A stretch of 64,000 nt of DNA from Pseudomonas alkylphenolica. Lineage in GTDB: Bacteria; Pseudomonadota; Gammaproteobacteria; Pseudomonadales; Pseudomonadaceae. The stretch lies in assembly GCF_000746525.1 (NCBI RefSeq), contig NZ_CP009048.1:3847501-3911500 (forward strand), written 5' to 3'. The position numbers were made by a program, and so were the translations under genes. Below are positions 26,694 to 36,258 of this stretch, one piece after another (the first letter of the stretch is position 1; every line of letters starts with the position of its first letter). The notes beneath the pieces are model-generated. The model had not been told where the DNA came from, made no database searches, and saw only the letters and a list, made by a program, of their open reading frames with translations.

Positions 26694-28346
26694 TCAGGCG
26701 CCGGCGGTCGAGGCCAGGGCGGCTTGTTGTTTGGCTATTTCCTGGTTGCGCAGGATGAAACGCTGCAGCTTGCCGCTCGGGGTCTTGGGCAGCTCGCTGA
26801 CGAATTCGATTTCGCGTGGATACGCGTGGGCATAGAGGCGCTGACGCACATGCTGTTTCAGTGCTTCGGCCAGCTCCTCGCTGGGCTGCTGACCACTCGC
26901 CAGCACCACGAAGGCCTTGATCAGTTCGGTACGCTCCGGGTCCGGCTTGCCAACTACGGCAGCCTCGATCACTGCCGGGTGCTCGATCAGCGCACTCTCG
27001 ACATCAAAGGGCCCGACCCGGTAACCGGAGGTAGTGATTACGTCGTCGCTGCGGCCGACAAAACTGATGCTGCCGTCGCTGTTGAGTTCGACAGTGTCAC
27101 CGCTGAGGTAGTACTTGCCGACGAAGGATTTGGTCGGCAAACCGTGATAGCCAGCGAACCAGCACAATGGCGACTGTTCGCGGTCCACAGCGAGAATGCC
27201 AGGTTGGCCGGCCGGCAGCTCGTTGGCCTGCTCGTCCAGCACGACGATGCGGTGACCGGGAATGGCAAACCCCGCCGAGCCCAGGTGCACCGGGTGCTGC
27301 AGGCCATGGTGGTTGCACAGCACCATGCCCAGCTCGGTTTGCCCGTAATGGTCGTGAATGGTTACCCCCAGCTCATCGGCAAACCAGCGGATGACTTCCG
27401 GGTTGAGCGGCTCGCCGGCGCTACTGACCACCCGCAGACGGCCCTTGATCGGTGCGCTGAATTCGCTGCCGGCCGCGATCAACAGACGGTAGGCGGTAGG
27501 CGAGCCGGCAAGATTGCTGATGGCGTATTTGTTGATGACCCGGCAGGTGCTTTCAACGCTGAACGGGCCATCGAAAAAGGTCGTGGAATGGCCCAGTGCC
27601 AGCGGTCCGGTGACGGCGTAGTAAAGGCCGTAGGCCCAGCCCGGGTCGGCGAGATTCCAGAAGTTGTCTTCAGGGCGCAAATCGATGGCATCGCGCATAT
27701 AGCCCTGGAAGGCGACGATGGCACGCAACGGTACTTCCAGCGGCTTGGCCGGGCCGGTGGTACCGGAGGTGAACATCAGCAGGAACGGCGCGTCGGCACC
27801 CAGCAACACCGGCTCGCAGCGATCACTGGCAGCCGCCAGCGCCGTGTGGAAATCGACATCACCGGATCCGTCCCGGGCACCGACGCAGATAATCGTCGGA
27901 CACCCATGCACATCGTCGAGCTTGCTGCGGTTGAGTGGCTCGGTGACCACTACCTTGGCGCCCGACTGTTCCAGCCGATGCTCGATGGCTTTAGGTCCGA
28001 AGGCAGTGAACAAAGGTTGATACACCGCACCCAGGCGCCAGGTGGCCAGTACGGTGATCAGTAACTCGGCGGTACGCGGCATCAACCCGGCGACCCGGTC
28101 CCCGACGCCCACCCCCTGGGCCTTGAGCACATTGGCCAGGCGCGCGGCGGACTGTTGCAACTGCTCGAAGCTGTACTGGGCGCTGCTGCCATCGCGGCCC
28201 TCCCAGTTCAGTGCAACACGATTGCCGCCGACATGCCGGTCACAGCATTCGACACAGGCATTGAGCGCATCGAGACTGCCAAACAGGGTTGCGCTGGCCA
28301 CCCGGGGATAGTCGAAGCTGCTTGCGGCCACGGAATAATCACGCAT
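26694..28346 (-). CDS. fadDx: AMP-binding acyl-CoA synthetase
   Basis: This enzyme activates a carboxylic acid to its CoA thioester using ATP. It has 550 residues, with the P-loop-like motif LMFTSGTTGPAKP (about 190-202), the adenylate motif DHYGQTELGM and the hinge/C-terminal motifs YYLSGDTVELNSDG and TPSGKLQRFIL, whose lysine is the adenylation lysine. The frame is open to 28520, but the ATG at 28346 has AGGAG seven bases upstream. As first gene of the five-gene operon it supplies the acyl-CoA for the downstream enzymes. The chain-length preference cannot be read from sequence. Confidence 0.93.
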   Translation of the reverse strand: MRDYSVAASSFDYPRVASATLFGSLDALNACVECCDRHVGGNRVALNWEGRDGSSAQYSFEQLQQSAARLANVLKAQGVGVGDRVAGLMPRTAELLITVLATWRLGAVYQPLFTAFGPKAIEHRLEQSGAKVVVTEPLNRSKLDDVHGCPTIICVGARDGSGDVDFHTALAAASDRCEPVLLGADAPFLLMFTSGTTGPAKPLEVPLRAIVAFQGYMRDAIDLRPEDNFWNLADPGWAYGLYYAVTGPLALGHSTTFFDGPFSVESTCRVINKYAISNLAGSPTAYRLLIAAGSEFSAPIKGRLRVVSSAGEPLNPEVIRWFADELGVTIHDHYGQTELGMVLCNHHGLQHPVHLGSAGFAIPGHRIVVLDEQANELPAGQPGILAVDREQSPLCWFAGYHGLPTKSFVGKYYLSGDTVELNSDGSISFVGRSDDVITTSGYRVGPFDVESALIEHPAVIEAAVVGKPDPERTELIKAFVVLASGQQPSEELAEALKQHVRQRLYAHAYPREIEFVSELPKTPSGKLQRFILRNQEIAKQQAALASTAGA

Positions 28347-28476
28347 CGTCAGACTCCTGGTTCTTATTGTTGGAGTAGCACCATGAATCTGACGATAGTC
28401 GCGCCGGACGGTCCCAGGGACAATGGCCAAAGCTGTCAAACTGGATGACTGGTTTGGCCGCGCCCCGAGGCTGCTC

Positions 28477-31400
28477 TCAATTGCCCCCTTCGCCAGCCCG
28501 GTCAGCGGCCAGTGCCTCACGGGTCAGGTCCAGTGCCAACGTCTTGAGCGCCTGCTCGCGCTCGCTGGCCAGCTGATTGGCCTGCTCCAGATAAACACCT
28601 TCATTCTCTTCGCTCAGTTCGCCTAGCCGATCCCAGAAAGGTTGCTCAACAGCGCTGAAACGCTCAGCGTACTCGCGGCGCAGATACTCCAGCCAAAAGT
28701 CCCGCTGACTGATATGTGCCGCCAGCGCTTCACTGTTTTCGGCGTCCCGAACAGCCTGGGCAGCATCGGCAAGTTGTGCGTCACTGACCCTGGCAACGGC
28801 CTGAAACTGCATCGTGCTGGGCTGCCCCGGCAAACCAAGCTGATGCGCAAGGCCACTGCGATAGGCCAGGCTCACCTCGATCTCATCGACGCCCCGCCCG
28901 GCAGCGCTGCGCGATTGGATGTCCGCACGTGCGATCTGCTCGACCTGATCCAGGCGGAACAGTCGTCTGGCCATGTCCAGGCGCGCAGCCCGGGCCTGCT
29001 CAGGCACGCTGCGCTGCAAGGCGCGCGCAACAAAGACCCGGACTTCCAGTGTACTGAAACACGAAGCGACGCTATCCACACAGGTGCGCGGGCTGGCGGC
29101 CAGGTTGAACAACTCCTGACGAAGTTCTGTGTTTTCCAGTGCCGCGTCGAGTACCTCCCATACCCGTCGCCCCAGATCCTCGCGGGCCTGTCGAAAGTCG
29201 CTGGTACCGGACAGCTCGCTGATTAACTGGAAGAAATCCTGGCTACCTGGCTCGGCCTGCAAACGGTCCCATGATGCGCCGCGTTGTTGCTGCAATTGGG
29301 GGTCCATGGCCTGAGTCCACGTATCTCTGCTGGGCTGCATGTCGGACGCCAAGGGGCGGATAACCAATGGATCGGGTGCACGCAGACTCGTCATGATCGC
29401 CCTGGGCAGGGCATTGCCCTGCAATGACAACGCTCGTCGGAATGAGTACGGCGCTCGAAGTATCTCTGCCGGTACATTGGTAATCTGGTTATCGCGCAGG
29501 TCAGCATGCTCAAGCAATCCGCACCCGACTAGACCGGATGGCAAGACCCGTAGCCTGCAGTTGCGCAGATACAACTCACTCAAGCGTGAACGCTGGGGAG
29601 TCTGCAGGCTGATCGACCCAAGCGGGTTGTCACTTAGGTTCAAGACGCCTAGCCGTGGCAAGTTGACCAGTACCTGCGTGCTGAGTTGGGTCATTTGAAT
29701 ACGGTTTTCGTTCAGTCGCAGAACACGTAGCTCGTTGAGCCGTTCAATACCCGCAGGCAGCACAGTCAGCACATTACTGCTCAGGTTCAGCCAGCGAACC
29801 CCACTGAAACACTGCAGGAAGTTGGCTGGAAGTCGCTGCAATTGGAGGCCGATCAGCCTGAGATCGGAGACATGGGTGAAATCAACCCCTACGGGCAGCT
29901 CCGGTAACTCATGAATTGCCGAGCCGGCCAAGCTCAGCCGCATGCCCTGCGATTGCCCACTGTGATCCCTGAGTGGATCGCCCTGCAATCGCCAGCAACG
30001 CCGCAACTCTTCGGCAATGGCCTGGCGCGCACGATGTGTGGACCGTTGTGTGGTGTCGGTCTCCCAACTAGCCAGAGCCGCATCCAAGAGCTGGTACTGG
30101 TGCTCCTGGTTCAGCAGAACATCGAAGGCCGAAACACGCGACTGCAGCAGCATGTTGAGGTAATCTTCCACCTCATTTTCACTGAAACCGACATAAAGCG
30201 TACGGATCCGGTCACGCAGCGTGCTTTCGGCCTGGTTGCGCCCTGCCCCACGCCCACTCAGCAAATAGCCAACCCGACCATCGGCCAGGCGCTGACCTGG
30301 ATTGAACCAGGGCTTGACCTCACGCCAGCCCAGCAGCCGCTCGAGTTGCTGGCGGCTTGTCGGCAACCAGCGTTGCAAGTCTCGCTCTACCTGATCTGCG
30401 GCATCACTTCCAGTCCAGCGCAAACGCGTGCGCTCGGTATCCGGCAAGACGGCAAGCAGCACTTCAGGCAAGCCTGCCGGCTCGCGGATCTCGAGACCCG
30501 ATGGCCGACCCAGGTTGTCGTACAGCCAAAAGCGTCCGCCGCGCCACACCATCACACGCACGTCTTCGTTCTGCGGGTCCAGCACCGCAAGGCGGCGGCC
30601 ACTGTCGGAACCTTCGCGTAACTCAAGGTTGATGCTACCCGGCCAACTCGCATGCTTGCGCAACAGGTTAAAGGCCAGGTCAATCGAGTCGGCCTGGTAG
30701 CTGCTGCGTAGAAACAATCCTTCACGCATCCGGGTCAATCTGGCATGGCGAAGCAGCGACCGCGCCTGCTCTGCCAACGCCAGCGGAATGCGTTGTTCCT
30801 CGGCCATGCGCAGCCGATCGGCGTCATTCGCTTGCTGCAGCAGGTGCAAAGCATAAGCATCCGGCAACCCGGGGAAATCCCGGCGGAGCAATGCCAACCC
30901 GTCATCAGCGGGCAAGTACTGGCGGGTGAAGTGCGCAAACAGCCCCTCGCGCAAATAGTTGGTCTGATCCAGTATTTCGGCACGCTGCTCGGCTGCACTC
31001 AGGCCAGCAGTATCGATTTGCGTCTGACACCAGCTGTAAAACTCCAGATCCGTTTGGGCAGTCAAGGATTGTGCCAGCGCCGTGAAAAACACCTCGATCC
31101 TTGCATCGACACTGAAGCGCTCCAGCGTGTCGCGCAGGCTCACCGGCATTGACCGGTTCTCCACCAGCAGACCGCGCAGTTCATCTTCATCGACGCCTGC
31201 CACCTGCAGGATCTGCCCGATCCGCTGAGCATCGAGATTGGCGGCTTCGGGCCACAGCCGACTCAACAGCAGTGCGCTGCCTTGCCACTCAAGAGGACGC
31301 TCAAAGCCCAGGCGCCAGCCGCGTTCTCCGTTGAACTGCAACAAAGGTGCGTAGGCCCCTTCCCGTTGCGGATGCTGCAAATGCCAACGACCCTGGCGCT

Positions 31401-32973
31401 GGCGAACCTCGTAGTAAGCATTGTCATGCCGCCACCATTGGCGCTGACCATTGCCGTGCAGACCGTTGTCCAGCACCTGTGTCTGCGCGGGCACATCTGA
31501 CGCTGCATAGACACGCAAGTCGTCGGACCACAACCGTTTGGCACCTTCGTTTGTATTGATGGGCACCAAACCGTCAACAAAACTGCTGCGTTTGAAACCC
31601 CGGGCTATTACCTGCGCCCCGGCCGCTACCGCGGCCCCGACCGCCACGGTTTCAACCACGCCAAGCAGGTGTTCCAGGGCTTCGTGCTGATGGCCTCGAG
31701 ACCAGTCACGCACGCCTTCGAACGTTTGCGAGAGTATTTGCACGGCCGTCTGCGCCAGCAACAGCCCCCCCACTACAGGTACGAACAACCCTGCCACGTT
31801 GACCAGGATCAGGCCGACGCCCTGCAACGCCTCAATACGCTGCCGGGATGCCGCGTGATCGGCATCCGCTGTCGGCACCAGGATCTTGCGGGCATCATCC
31901 TTGATGCGCCAGACCTGATGAGCAGCCAGACTGTCGAAGATATCAATAGAGGGAATCGCACCGGTCGGTTCCAGGTCAGGAGAGGAATCCGCCAGGCGTT
32001 GACCCAAGGTGTTGAGAAAGCCTGGCAACTGCCCAAGACTGACTCTTTGACGAAAGTAGCCATCAATGTCCGCACGGCGCAGATCCACAGCTAAGCCGGC
32101 ATTCAACTGCGCCCAGGAATCGAAACCGAACAAGGAGCGCCCCGGAGCGTCAGGCAGGTACAGCATTACGCGCTGCACCTGTCCGCTAGCATCGCGATGC
32201 TCAACCGCCAAAGCGCCATCAATCTGACAGCCCAGTAGTTTGAACTGCATGACGCGCCAATCAGGCCCCGGCGCGTGAGGCAACGACGATTCCGCCACCA
32301 GTTGGCGTAACATCAGCAAGTCCGACTGAACAATCTCATCCTTGATCACGGCGATCTCCGCCGCCAGCGCCAGCCCTTTTCGCTTGTCCTGGGCCAGGAT
32401 GCTCTGCGTTCGCTCATCGAAGGCCTGCCCAAGATGCCTCTGGTAGTCCTCGCCCATATCATCTTCGCGACAAAACAAGGCCAAGACGTCAACCTCGGTA
32501 CTGACCAGATCAGCCTGGTCGGTCACCGGATCCTTGTCCGAAGAAGCGAGGCCGGTGCCGAGGAAGAAACTCGCATCAGGCTCGAAGTTCTGCATCAATC
32601 GCTGCAACGCTGGCTGATGGACATAGCGGATAGTGTCCTCAGGCAGCAGCCCTCCAGGGGGAACTCGAAATGAGCGTCTCAGCTCCCGCCAATAAAGCTC
32701 ACGTAGCTTTGCCTTTACCTTGAGGGGACCCTGCAACAACGGCTGAAGCCTGCTGACGGCAAGCTCGTCCGGGGACGTGAGCCCGGCGCATGCCTGATGC
32801 AAGTGATCCTGAGTCAAAGCATGGGCCTGCATACAATCGCGCACGGCATTGATCTGCTCAGGTGAAGCGCGCAGCAACCAGGCAGGATGACGTGCCTGGA
32901 TGAAATCATCGGTGGCATTGGCAATTTTTTGCGCAACGGCAACCGGCTCAGCGCTAGGTTGGCTTTGGGTCAT
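28477..32973 (-). CDS. giant leucine-rich-repeat protein with C-terminal NEL-type E3 ubiquitin ligase domain (1498 aa)
   Basis: The N-terminal ~1000 residues resemble the DUF6543/dermonecrotic-toxin-like region, with two hydrophobic stretches (about 385-415 and 440-470; VGLILVNVAGLFVPVVGGLL and VETVAVGAAVAAGAQVIARGF, overlapping slightly). Leucine-rich repeats run from about 1024 to 1190, with units such as LRLIGLQLQRLPANF, LNLSSNVLTVLPAGI and LNLSDNPLGSI. The last ~300 residues look like the NEL domain of IpaH/SspH effectors: Cys1298 and Asp1300 form the C-x-D motif in SPRTCVDSVASC, followed by VDEIEVSLAYRSGLAHQLGL. NEL enzymes ubiquitinate host proteins with host E2. The start at 32973 has AGGGA upstream. 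The LRR would select the target. No chaperone or secretion gene is adjacent. Confidence 0.85.
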   Translation of the reverse strand: MTQSQPSAEPVAVAQKIANATDDFIQARHPAWLLRASPEQINAVRDCMQAHALTQDHLHQACAGLTSPDELAVSRLQPLLQGPLKVKAKLRELYWRELRRSFRVPPGGLLPEDTIRYVHQPALQRLMQNFEPDASFFLGTGLASSDKDPVTDQADLVSTEVDVLALFCREDDMGEDYQRHLGQAFDERTQSILAQDKRKGLALAAEIAVIKDEIVQSDLLMLRQLVAESSLPHAPGPDWRVMQFKLLGCQIDGALAVEHRDASGQVQRVMLYLPDAPGRSLFGFDSWAQLNAGLAVDLRRADIDGYFRQRVSLGQLPGFLNTLGQRLADSSPDLEPTGAIPSIDIFDSLAAHQVWRIKDDARKILVPTADADHAASRQRIEALQGVGLILVNVAGLFVPVVGGLLLAQTAVQILSQTFEGVRDWSRGHQHEALEHLLGVVETVAVGAAVAAGAQVIARGFKRSSFVDGLVPINTNEGAKRLWSDDLRVYAASDVPAQTQVLDNGLHGNGQRQWWRHDNAYYEVRQRQGRWHLQHPQREGAYAPLLQFNGERGWRLGFERPLEWQGSALLLSRLWPEAANLDAQRIGQILQVAGVDEDELRGLLVENRSMPVSLRDTLERFSVDARIEVFFTALAQSLTAQTDLEFYSWCQTQIDTAGLSAAEQRAEILDQTNYLREGLFAHFTRQYLPADDGLALLRRDFPGLPDAYALHLLQQANDADRLRMAEEQRIPLALAEQARSLLRHARLTRMREGLFLRSSYQADSIDLAFNLLRKHASWPGSINLELREGSDSGRRLAVLDPQNEDVRVMVWRGGRFWLYDNLGRPSGLEIREPAGLPEVLLAVLPDTERTRLRWTGSDAADQVERDLQRWLPTSRQQLERLLGWREVKPWFNPGQRLADGRVGYLLSGRGAGRNQAESTLRDRIRTLYVGFSENEVEDYLNMLLQSRVSAFDVLLNQEHQYQLLDAALASWETDTTQRSTHRARQAIAEELRRCWRLQGDPLRDHSGQSQGMRLSLAGSAIHELPELPVGVDFTHVSDLRLIGLQLQRLPANFLQCFSGVRWLNLSSNVLTVLPAGIERLNELRVLRLNENRIQMTQLSTQVLVNLPRLGVLNLSDNPLGSISLQTPQRSRLSELYLRNCRLRVLPSGLVGCGLLEHADLRDNQITNVPAEILRAPYSFRRALSLQGNALPRAIMTSLRAPDPLVIRPLASDMQPSRDTWTQAMDPQLQQQRGASWDRLQAEPGSQDFFQLISELSGTSDFRQAREDLGRRVWEVLDAALENTELRQELFNLAASPRTCVDSVASCFSTLEVRVFVARALQRSVPEQARAARLDMARRLFRLDQVEQIARADIQSRSAAGRGVDEIEVSLAYRSGLAHQLGLPGQPSTMQFQAVARVSDAQLADAAQAVRDAENSEALAAHISQRDFWLEYLRREYAERFSAVEQPFWDRLGELSEENEGVYLEQANQLASEREQALKTLALDLTREALAADRAGEGGN

Positions 32974-33052
32974 GATGGTCTTCCCTGTGATAGTCGTAAC
33001 CATCAAGCTTCCACCGCCCATTACCACTAATGCAGATGGAAAACACTCGCCC

Positions 33053-34075
33053 TCAGCCCGGTGCCTGTCCTTGCAGGATCACCGTTCGGTAGTGGCCCGG
33101 ATTGCAACCGAACCACTTGCGAAATGCCTTGTAGAACGAACTGCTGTCAGCAAAGCCAAGGCGTTCGGCAATTTCGGTAAACCCGAGTTCTACTTCAGCC
33201 AGCCAGGTAATCGCCAGCTCCCTGCGCACACTGTCCTTGAGCCCTTGATAGGTCTGCCCTTCCTCAGCCAGACGGCGGCGCAGGGTAGATGCCGAAAGGC
33301 ACAGATGACGTGCCAGGCTGTCGACGTCAGGCCAGTGACCAGGGTCCAACTGCCGCAAGTCATGGCGGATACGACGTGCCAGGCTGGCCGGGTCGCGGTA
33401 CTTGACCAGGATGTTTCCGGGCGCCTCGGCGAGGAAGCGTTGCAATTCTTCTTCGCTGCGTCGCAGGGGCAGGTCAAGGCAGTCCGCGGCGAAAATCATC
33501 CGCGTGCGCGGGCGATTGAACTGCAGGTTTTCCGAGAACATCACCCGGTAGTCGTCACAAAACGGTGGCTCGCCACAGCGCAGCTCGATGGCCAAGATTG
33601 GAATACGCCGTCCGGCCAGCCAACAGGCCACGCCGTGGACAATCATCCAGAAAGTGAAATAGGTGAAAGCGCGCCGCGGCTGTTCACGCGGTTCGCCAAT
33701 GACGATTTCGGCAAGACTCTGCTGCCGGACCAGTGCCGGCTGCAAGTCTTCGAGCATCAACGACAAAAAGCTCAAGGCGACATCCAGGCCCGTCCCCAAA
33801 GTCGGCTGGGCCATCGCCGCACGACACAGAAAAGCCAGGCTGCCATTGGGCAGACCGCGCTGGTCCATGGCGAAGAATTCATCGTTGCAGCGCCGCGCCA
33901 GCAACCGCCACAGTCGTGCATAGGCGTCCGCGGAAACCCGTGCCTGGGGCAACTCGAGCTGTTCCGGATCGATACCGGCACGCAGCAGCATACCGGCATC
34001 GGGCAATCCCGATGGACAGGTCTGCAACAGCGCTTCGCGCACAAGCTGCATGGAAATCGTGTCTTTCTCGCTCAT
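33053..34075 (-). CDS. AraC-family transcriptional regulator
   Basis: A 340-residue regulator with an N-terminal arabinose-binding-like ligand domain (about 20-210) and a C-terminal AraC double helix-turn-helix. The first helix pair is visible at DSLARHLCLSASTLRRRLAEEG and the second at EIAERLGFADSSSFYKAFRKWFGCNPGHYR, read here as separate short elements. The start at 34075 is preferred over 34111 but its ribosome site is weak. It lies directly upstream of the NEL effector gene on the same strand (79 bases between), which makes it a candidate regulator of that gene. Confidence 0.85.
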   Translation of the reverse strand: MSEKDTISMQLVREALLQTCPSGLPDAGMLLRAGIDPEQLELPQARVSADAYARLWRLLARRCNDEFFAMDQRGLPNGSLAFLCRAAMAQPTLGTGLDVALSFLSLMLEDLQPALVRQQSLAEIVIGEPREQPRRAFTYFTFWMIVHGVACWLAGRRIPILAIELRCGEPPFCDDYRVMFSENLQFNRPRTRMIFAADCLDLPLRRSEEELQRFLAEAPGNILVKYRDPASLARRIRHDLRQLDPGHWPDVDSLARHLCLSASTLRRRLAEEGQTYQGLKDSVRRELAITWLAEVELGFTEIAERLGFADSSSFYKAFRKWFGCNPGHYRTVILQGQAPG

Positions 34076-34145
34076 CGGCCATCCAGCGCCAGGTTGCTCG
34101 GTGCCGGCCATCTTAGGCCGACCGGTGAAGAATGCCAGCGCTGCA

Positions 34146-35009
34146 TCAATGCTGCTCAGCCAGACTCAGGAACGCCTGGATCAGCCGCAACTCACGACGC
34201 CGTTGCAAACAACCGATCATGTGCCGGTTGATCAGGCCGTTGCCGGCAATCGGACGCGCCACCACCCGCGGATCATGAGCCACTTCCACCGACGAGACGA
34301 TGCCGATGCCCAGCTCCGCCGCCACCGCCTCGGTGACCGCTTCGCGGCTGTCCAGCTCCAGCAACACCCGTGGCTGCACCTCGGCCTCGGCGCAGGCCTG
34401 ATCGAATGTGCGCCGGGTAATCGAACTGGGTTCGCGCAGTACCATGATCTGCCGATCAAGCTTGGCCAGCGGCAACTCGCCCTTGCCATCCGCCCACGGA
34501 TGGCCGACGGGCAACAGAGCACACATCCGCGACTCACCCAGGCTTTGCAGGTGTAGCCCCTTGCGCGGCTCGACTTCGGTCAACACGGCCACATCCGCAT
34601 GCTCGCTAAGCAGTGCGGCCAGGGTTTCCTGGGCATTGCCCAAGCGCAGGTTGACGGTAATGCCAGGGTAACGTGCACGGAGCTGGGCAAGCATCGGCAT
34701 GACCCGGTGCGGTCCATCGGCAGCCACCTCCAGGCGCCCGGTAAGCAACTGGCGATTGGCCTCAAGCATGGCCTGGGCCTCCTCGGCCAGACCAAACATC
34801 GCCCGGGTGATCGCCGCCAGACGCGTGCCCTCCTCCGTCAGCTCGACGCGCCGTGCGGTGCGCCGCAGCAACGTGATCTGGTAATGCTCTTCCAAAGCCT
34901 TGATATGCCCGGTGACCGCCGGCTGGCTGATGAACAGCCGCGCCGCAGCACGGGTAAAGCTGCCCTCGCGGGCCACGGCGTCAAACGCGCGGAGCTGGAA
35001 CAAATTCAT
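34146..35009 (-). CDS. LysR-family regulator divergent from phnW
   Basis: A 287-residue LysR regulator with the N-terminal winged helix (LRAFDAVAREGSFTRAAARL, FISQPAVTGHIKALEE) and a periplasmic-binding-like effector domain. It is divergent from phnW-phnX, with 112 bases between. A T-N11-A box sits just upstream of its own start, so it likely activates 2-aminoethylphosphonate catabolism and controls itself. This arrangement is common in pseudomonads. Confidence 0.9.
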   Translation of the reverse strand: MNLFQLRAFDAVAREGSFTRAAARLFISQPAVTGHIKALEEHYQITLLRRTARRVELTEEGTRLAAITRAMFGLAEEAQAMLEANRQLLTGRLEVAADGPHRVMPMLAQLRARYPGITVNLRLGNAQETLAALLSEHADVAVLTEVEPRKGLHLQSLGESRMCALLPVGHPWADGKGELPLAKLDRQIMVLREPSSITRRTFDQACAEAEVQPRVLLELDSREAVTEAVAAELGIGIVSSVEVAHDPRVVARPIAGNGLINRHMIGCLQRRRELRLIQAFLSLAEQH

Positions 35010-35024
35010 ATCTATCGGCCTGAC

Positions 35025-35039
35025 TTATGGCTGGCATAA
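35025..35039. promoter_or_regulatory. candidate LysR-type operator (T-N11-A)
   Basis: TTATG and CATAA flank five bases (GCTGG), making a perfect inverted repeat that contains the T-N11-A signature of LysR sites. It lies 16 bases upstream of the LysR gene start and about 83 bases before phnW, in the shared divergent promoter. Confidence 0.5.
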
Positions 35040-35121
35040 CAACAAACAATTTGATTGATGGCGCGCAGAATTGCAACTTAGGCCCCGTAGTTTCAGCCCA
35101 CCGCTTGTGAGGAACTTCGGA

Positions 35122-36228
35122 ATGAGCAACGCCCCTATCCTGCTGACCCCTGGTCCTTTGACCACCTCGTCCCGCACCCGCCAAGCGATGATGGTGGACT
35201 GGGGCTCCTGGGACCGTGACTTCAACCAGCTGACCGCCAGCCTGTGTGAACAATTGCTGGCCATCGTCAACGGCGCCGACAGCCACCACTGTGTGCCCCT
35301 GCAAGGCAGCGGCACCTTCGCCGTGGAAGCCGCCATCGGCACCCTGGTACCTCGCGATGGCAAGGTTCTGGTACTGATCAACGGTGCCTATGGCCAGCGC
35401 CTGGCGAAGATCTGCAAGGTCCTGGGCCGCGCCTACAGCACCTTTGAAACCGCTGAAGACCAACCGACCACTGCTGCCGATGTCGATCGCCTGTTGACCG
35501 CTGACAGCAGCATCACCCATGTGGCGCTGATCCACTGCGAAACCAGCACCGGCATCCTTAATCCACTGCCGGAAATCGCCGAGGTGATCGCCCGTCACGG
35601 CAAGCGTCTGATCATCGATGCCATGAGCTCATTCGGCGCACTGCCGATCGATGCCCGCGAAGTGCCATTCGACGCCCTGATCGCCGCCTCCGGCAAGTGC
35701 CTGGAAGGTGTGCCTGGCATGGGTTTCGTCTTCGCCAACAAAGCCTCCCTGGCCGCCGCCGAAGGTAACTCGCCGTCCCTGGCCATGGACCTGCAGGATC
35801 AACATGCCTACATGGCCAAGACCGGCCAGTGGCGCTTCACTCCCCCCACCCATGTGGTCGCCGCGCTGCACGAGGCGTTGCTGCAATACAACGAGGAAGG
35901 CGGCCTGCCTGCCCGTCACCAGCGCTACGCCAGCAACTGCAAAGTGCTGCTCGACGGCATGGCGGCGATCGGCCTGCGCAGCTTTCTGCCGAGCGAGATC
36001 CAGGCACCGATCATCGTGACCTTTCACGCTCCGAACGACCCACGCTATCAGTTCAAGGATTTCTACGAACGGGTCAAGGCCAAGGGTTTCATCCTCTACC
36101 CGGGCAAGCTGACCCAGGTCGAAACCTTCCGCGTCGGTTGCATCGGCGTCGTCGGCCCGGACGGCATGCAAGCCGCGGTGAATGCGGTGGCCGAAGTGCT
36201 GCGGGAAATGGAAGTACTGGATATCTGA
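35122..36228 (+). CDS. phnW: 2-aminoethylphosphonate--pyruvate transaminase
   Basis: This PLP enzyme converts 2-aminoethylphosphonate plus pyruvate to phosphonoacetaldehyde plus alanine, the first step of phosphonate use. The 368-residue class V aminotransferase shows [10 protein letters not shown] at the start and [15 protein letters not shown] for cofactor phosphate binding. [10 protein letters not shown] carries the PLP-ring aspartate, and Lys192 in [16 protein letters not shown] binds PLP. The frame opens at 35071, but GAGGA before the ATG at 35122 gives the family start. phnX follows after 30 bases. Confidence 0.95.
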   Translation: MSNAPILLTPGPLTTSSRTRQAMMVDWGSWDRDFNQLTASLCEQLLAIVNGADSHHCVPLQGSGTFAVEAAIGTLVPRDGKVLVLINGAYGQRLAKICKVLGRAYSTFETAEDQPTTAADVDRLLTADSSITHVALIHCETSTGILNPLPEIAEVIARHGKRLIIDAMSSFGALPIDAREVPFDALIAASGKCLEGVPGMGFVFANKASLAAAEGNSPSLAMDLQDQHAYMAKTGQWRFTPPTHVVAALHEALLQYNEEGGLPARHQRYASNCKVLLDGMAAIGLRSFLPSEIQAPIIVTFHAPNDPRYQFKDFYERVKAKGFILYPGKLTQVETFRVGCIGVVGPDGMQAAVNAVAEVLREMEVLDI

Positions 36229-36258
36229 AGCGTTGCCACTTTCTCTAGGAATTCGCAC

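Noticed and set aside
24841..28064. Plus-strand open frames of 410 and 446 residues opposite the thiolase and acyl-CoA synthetase genes
   Set aside because: Antisense shadows of enzymes with clear catalytic motifs.
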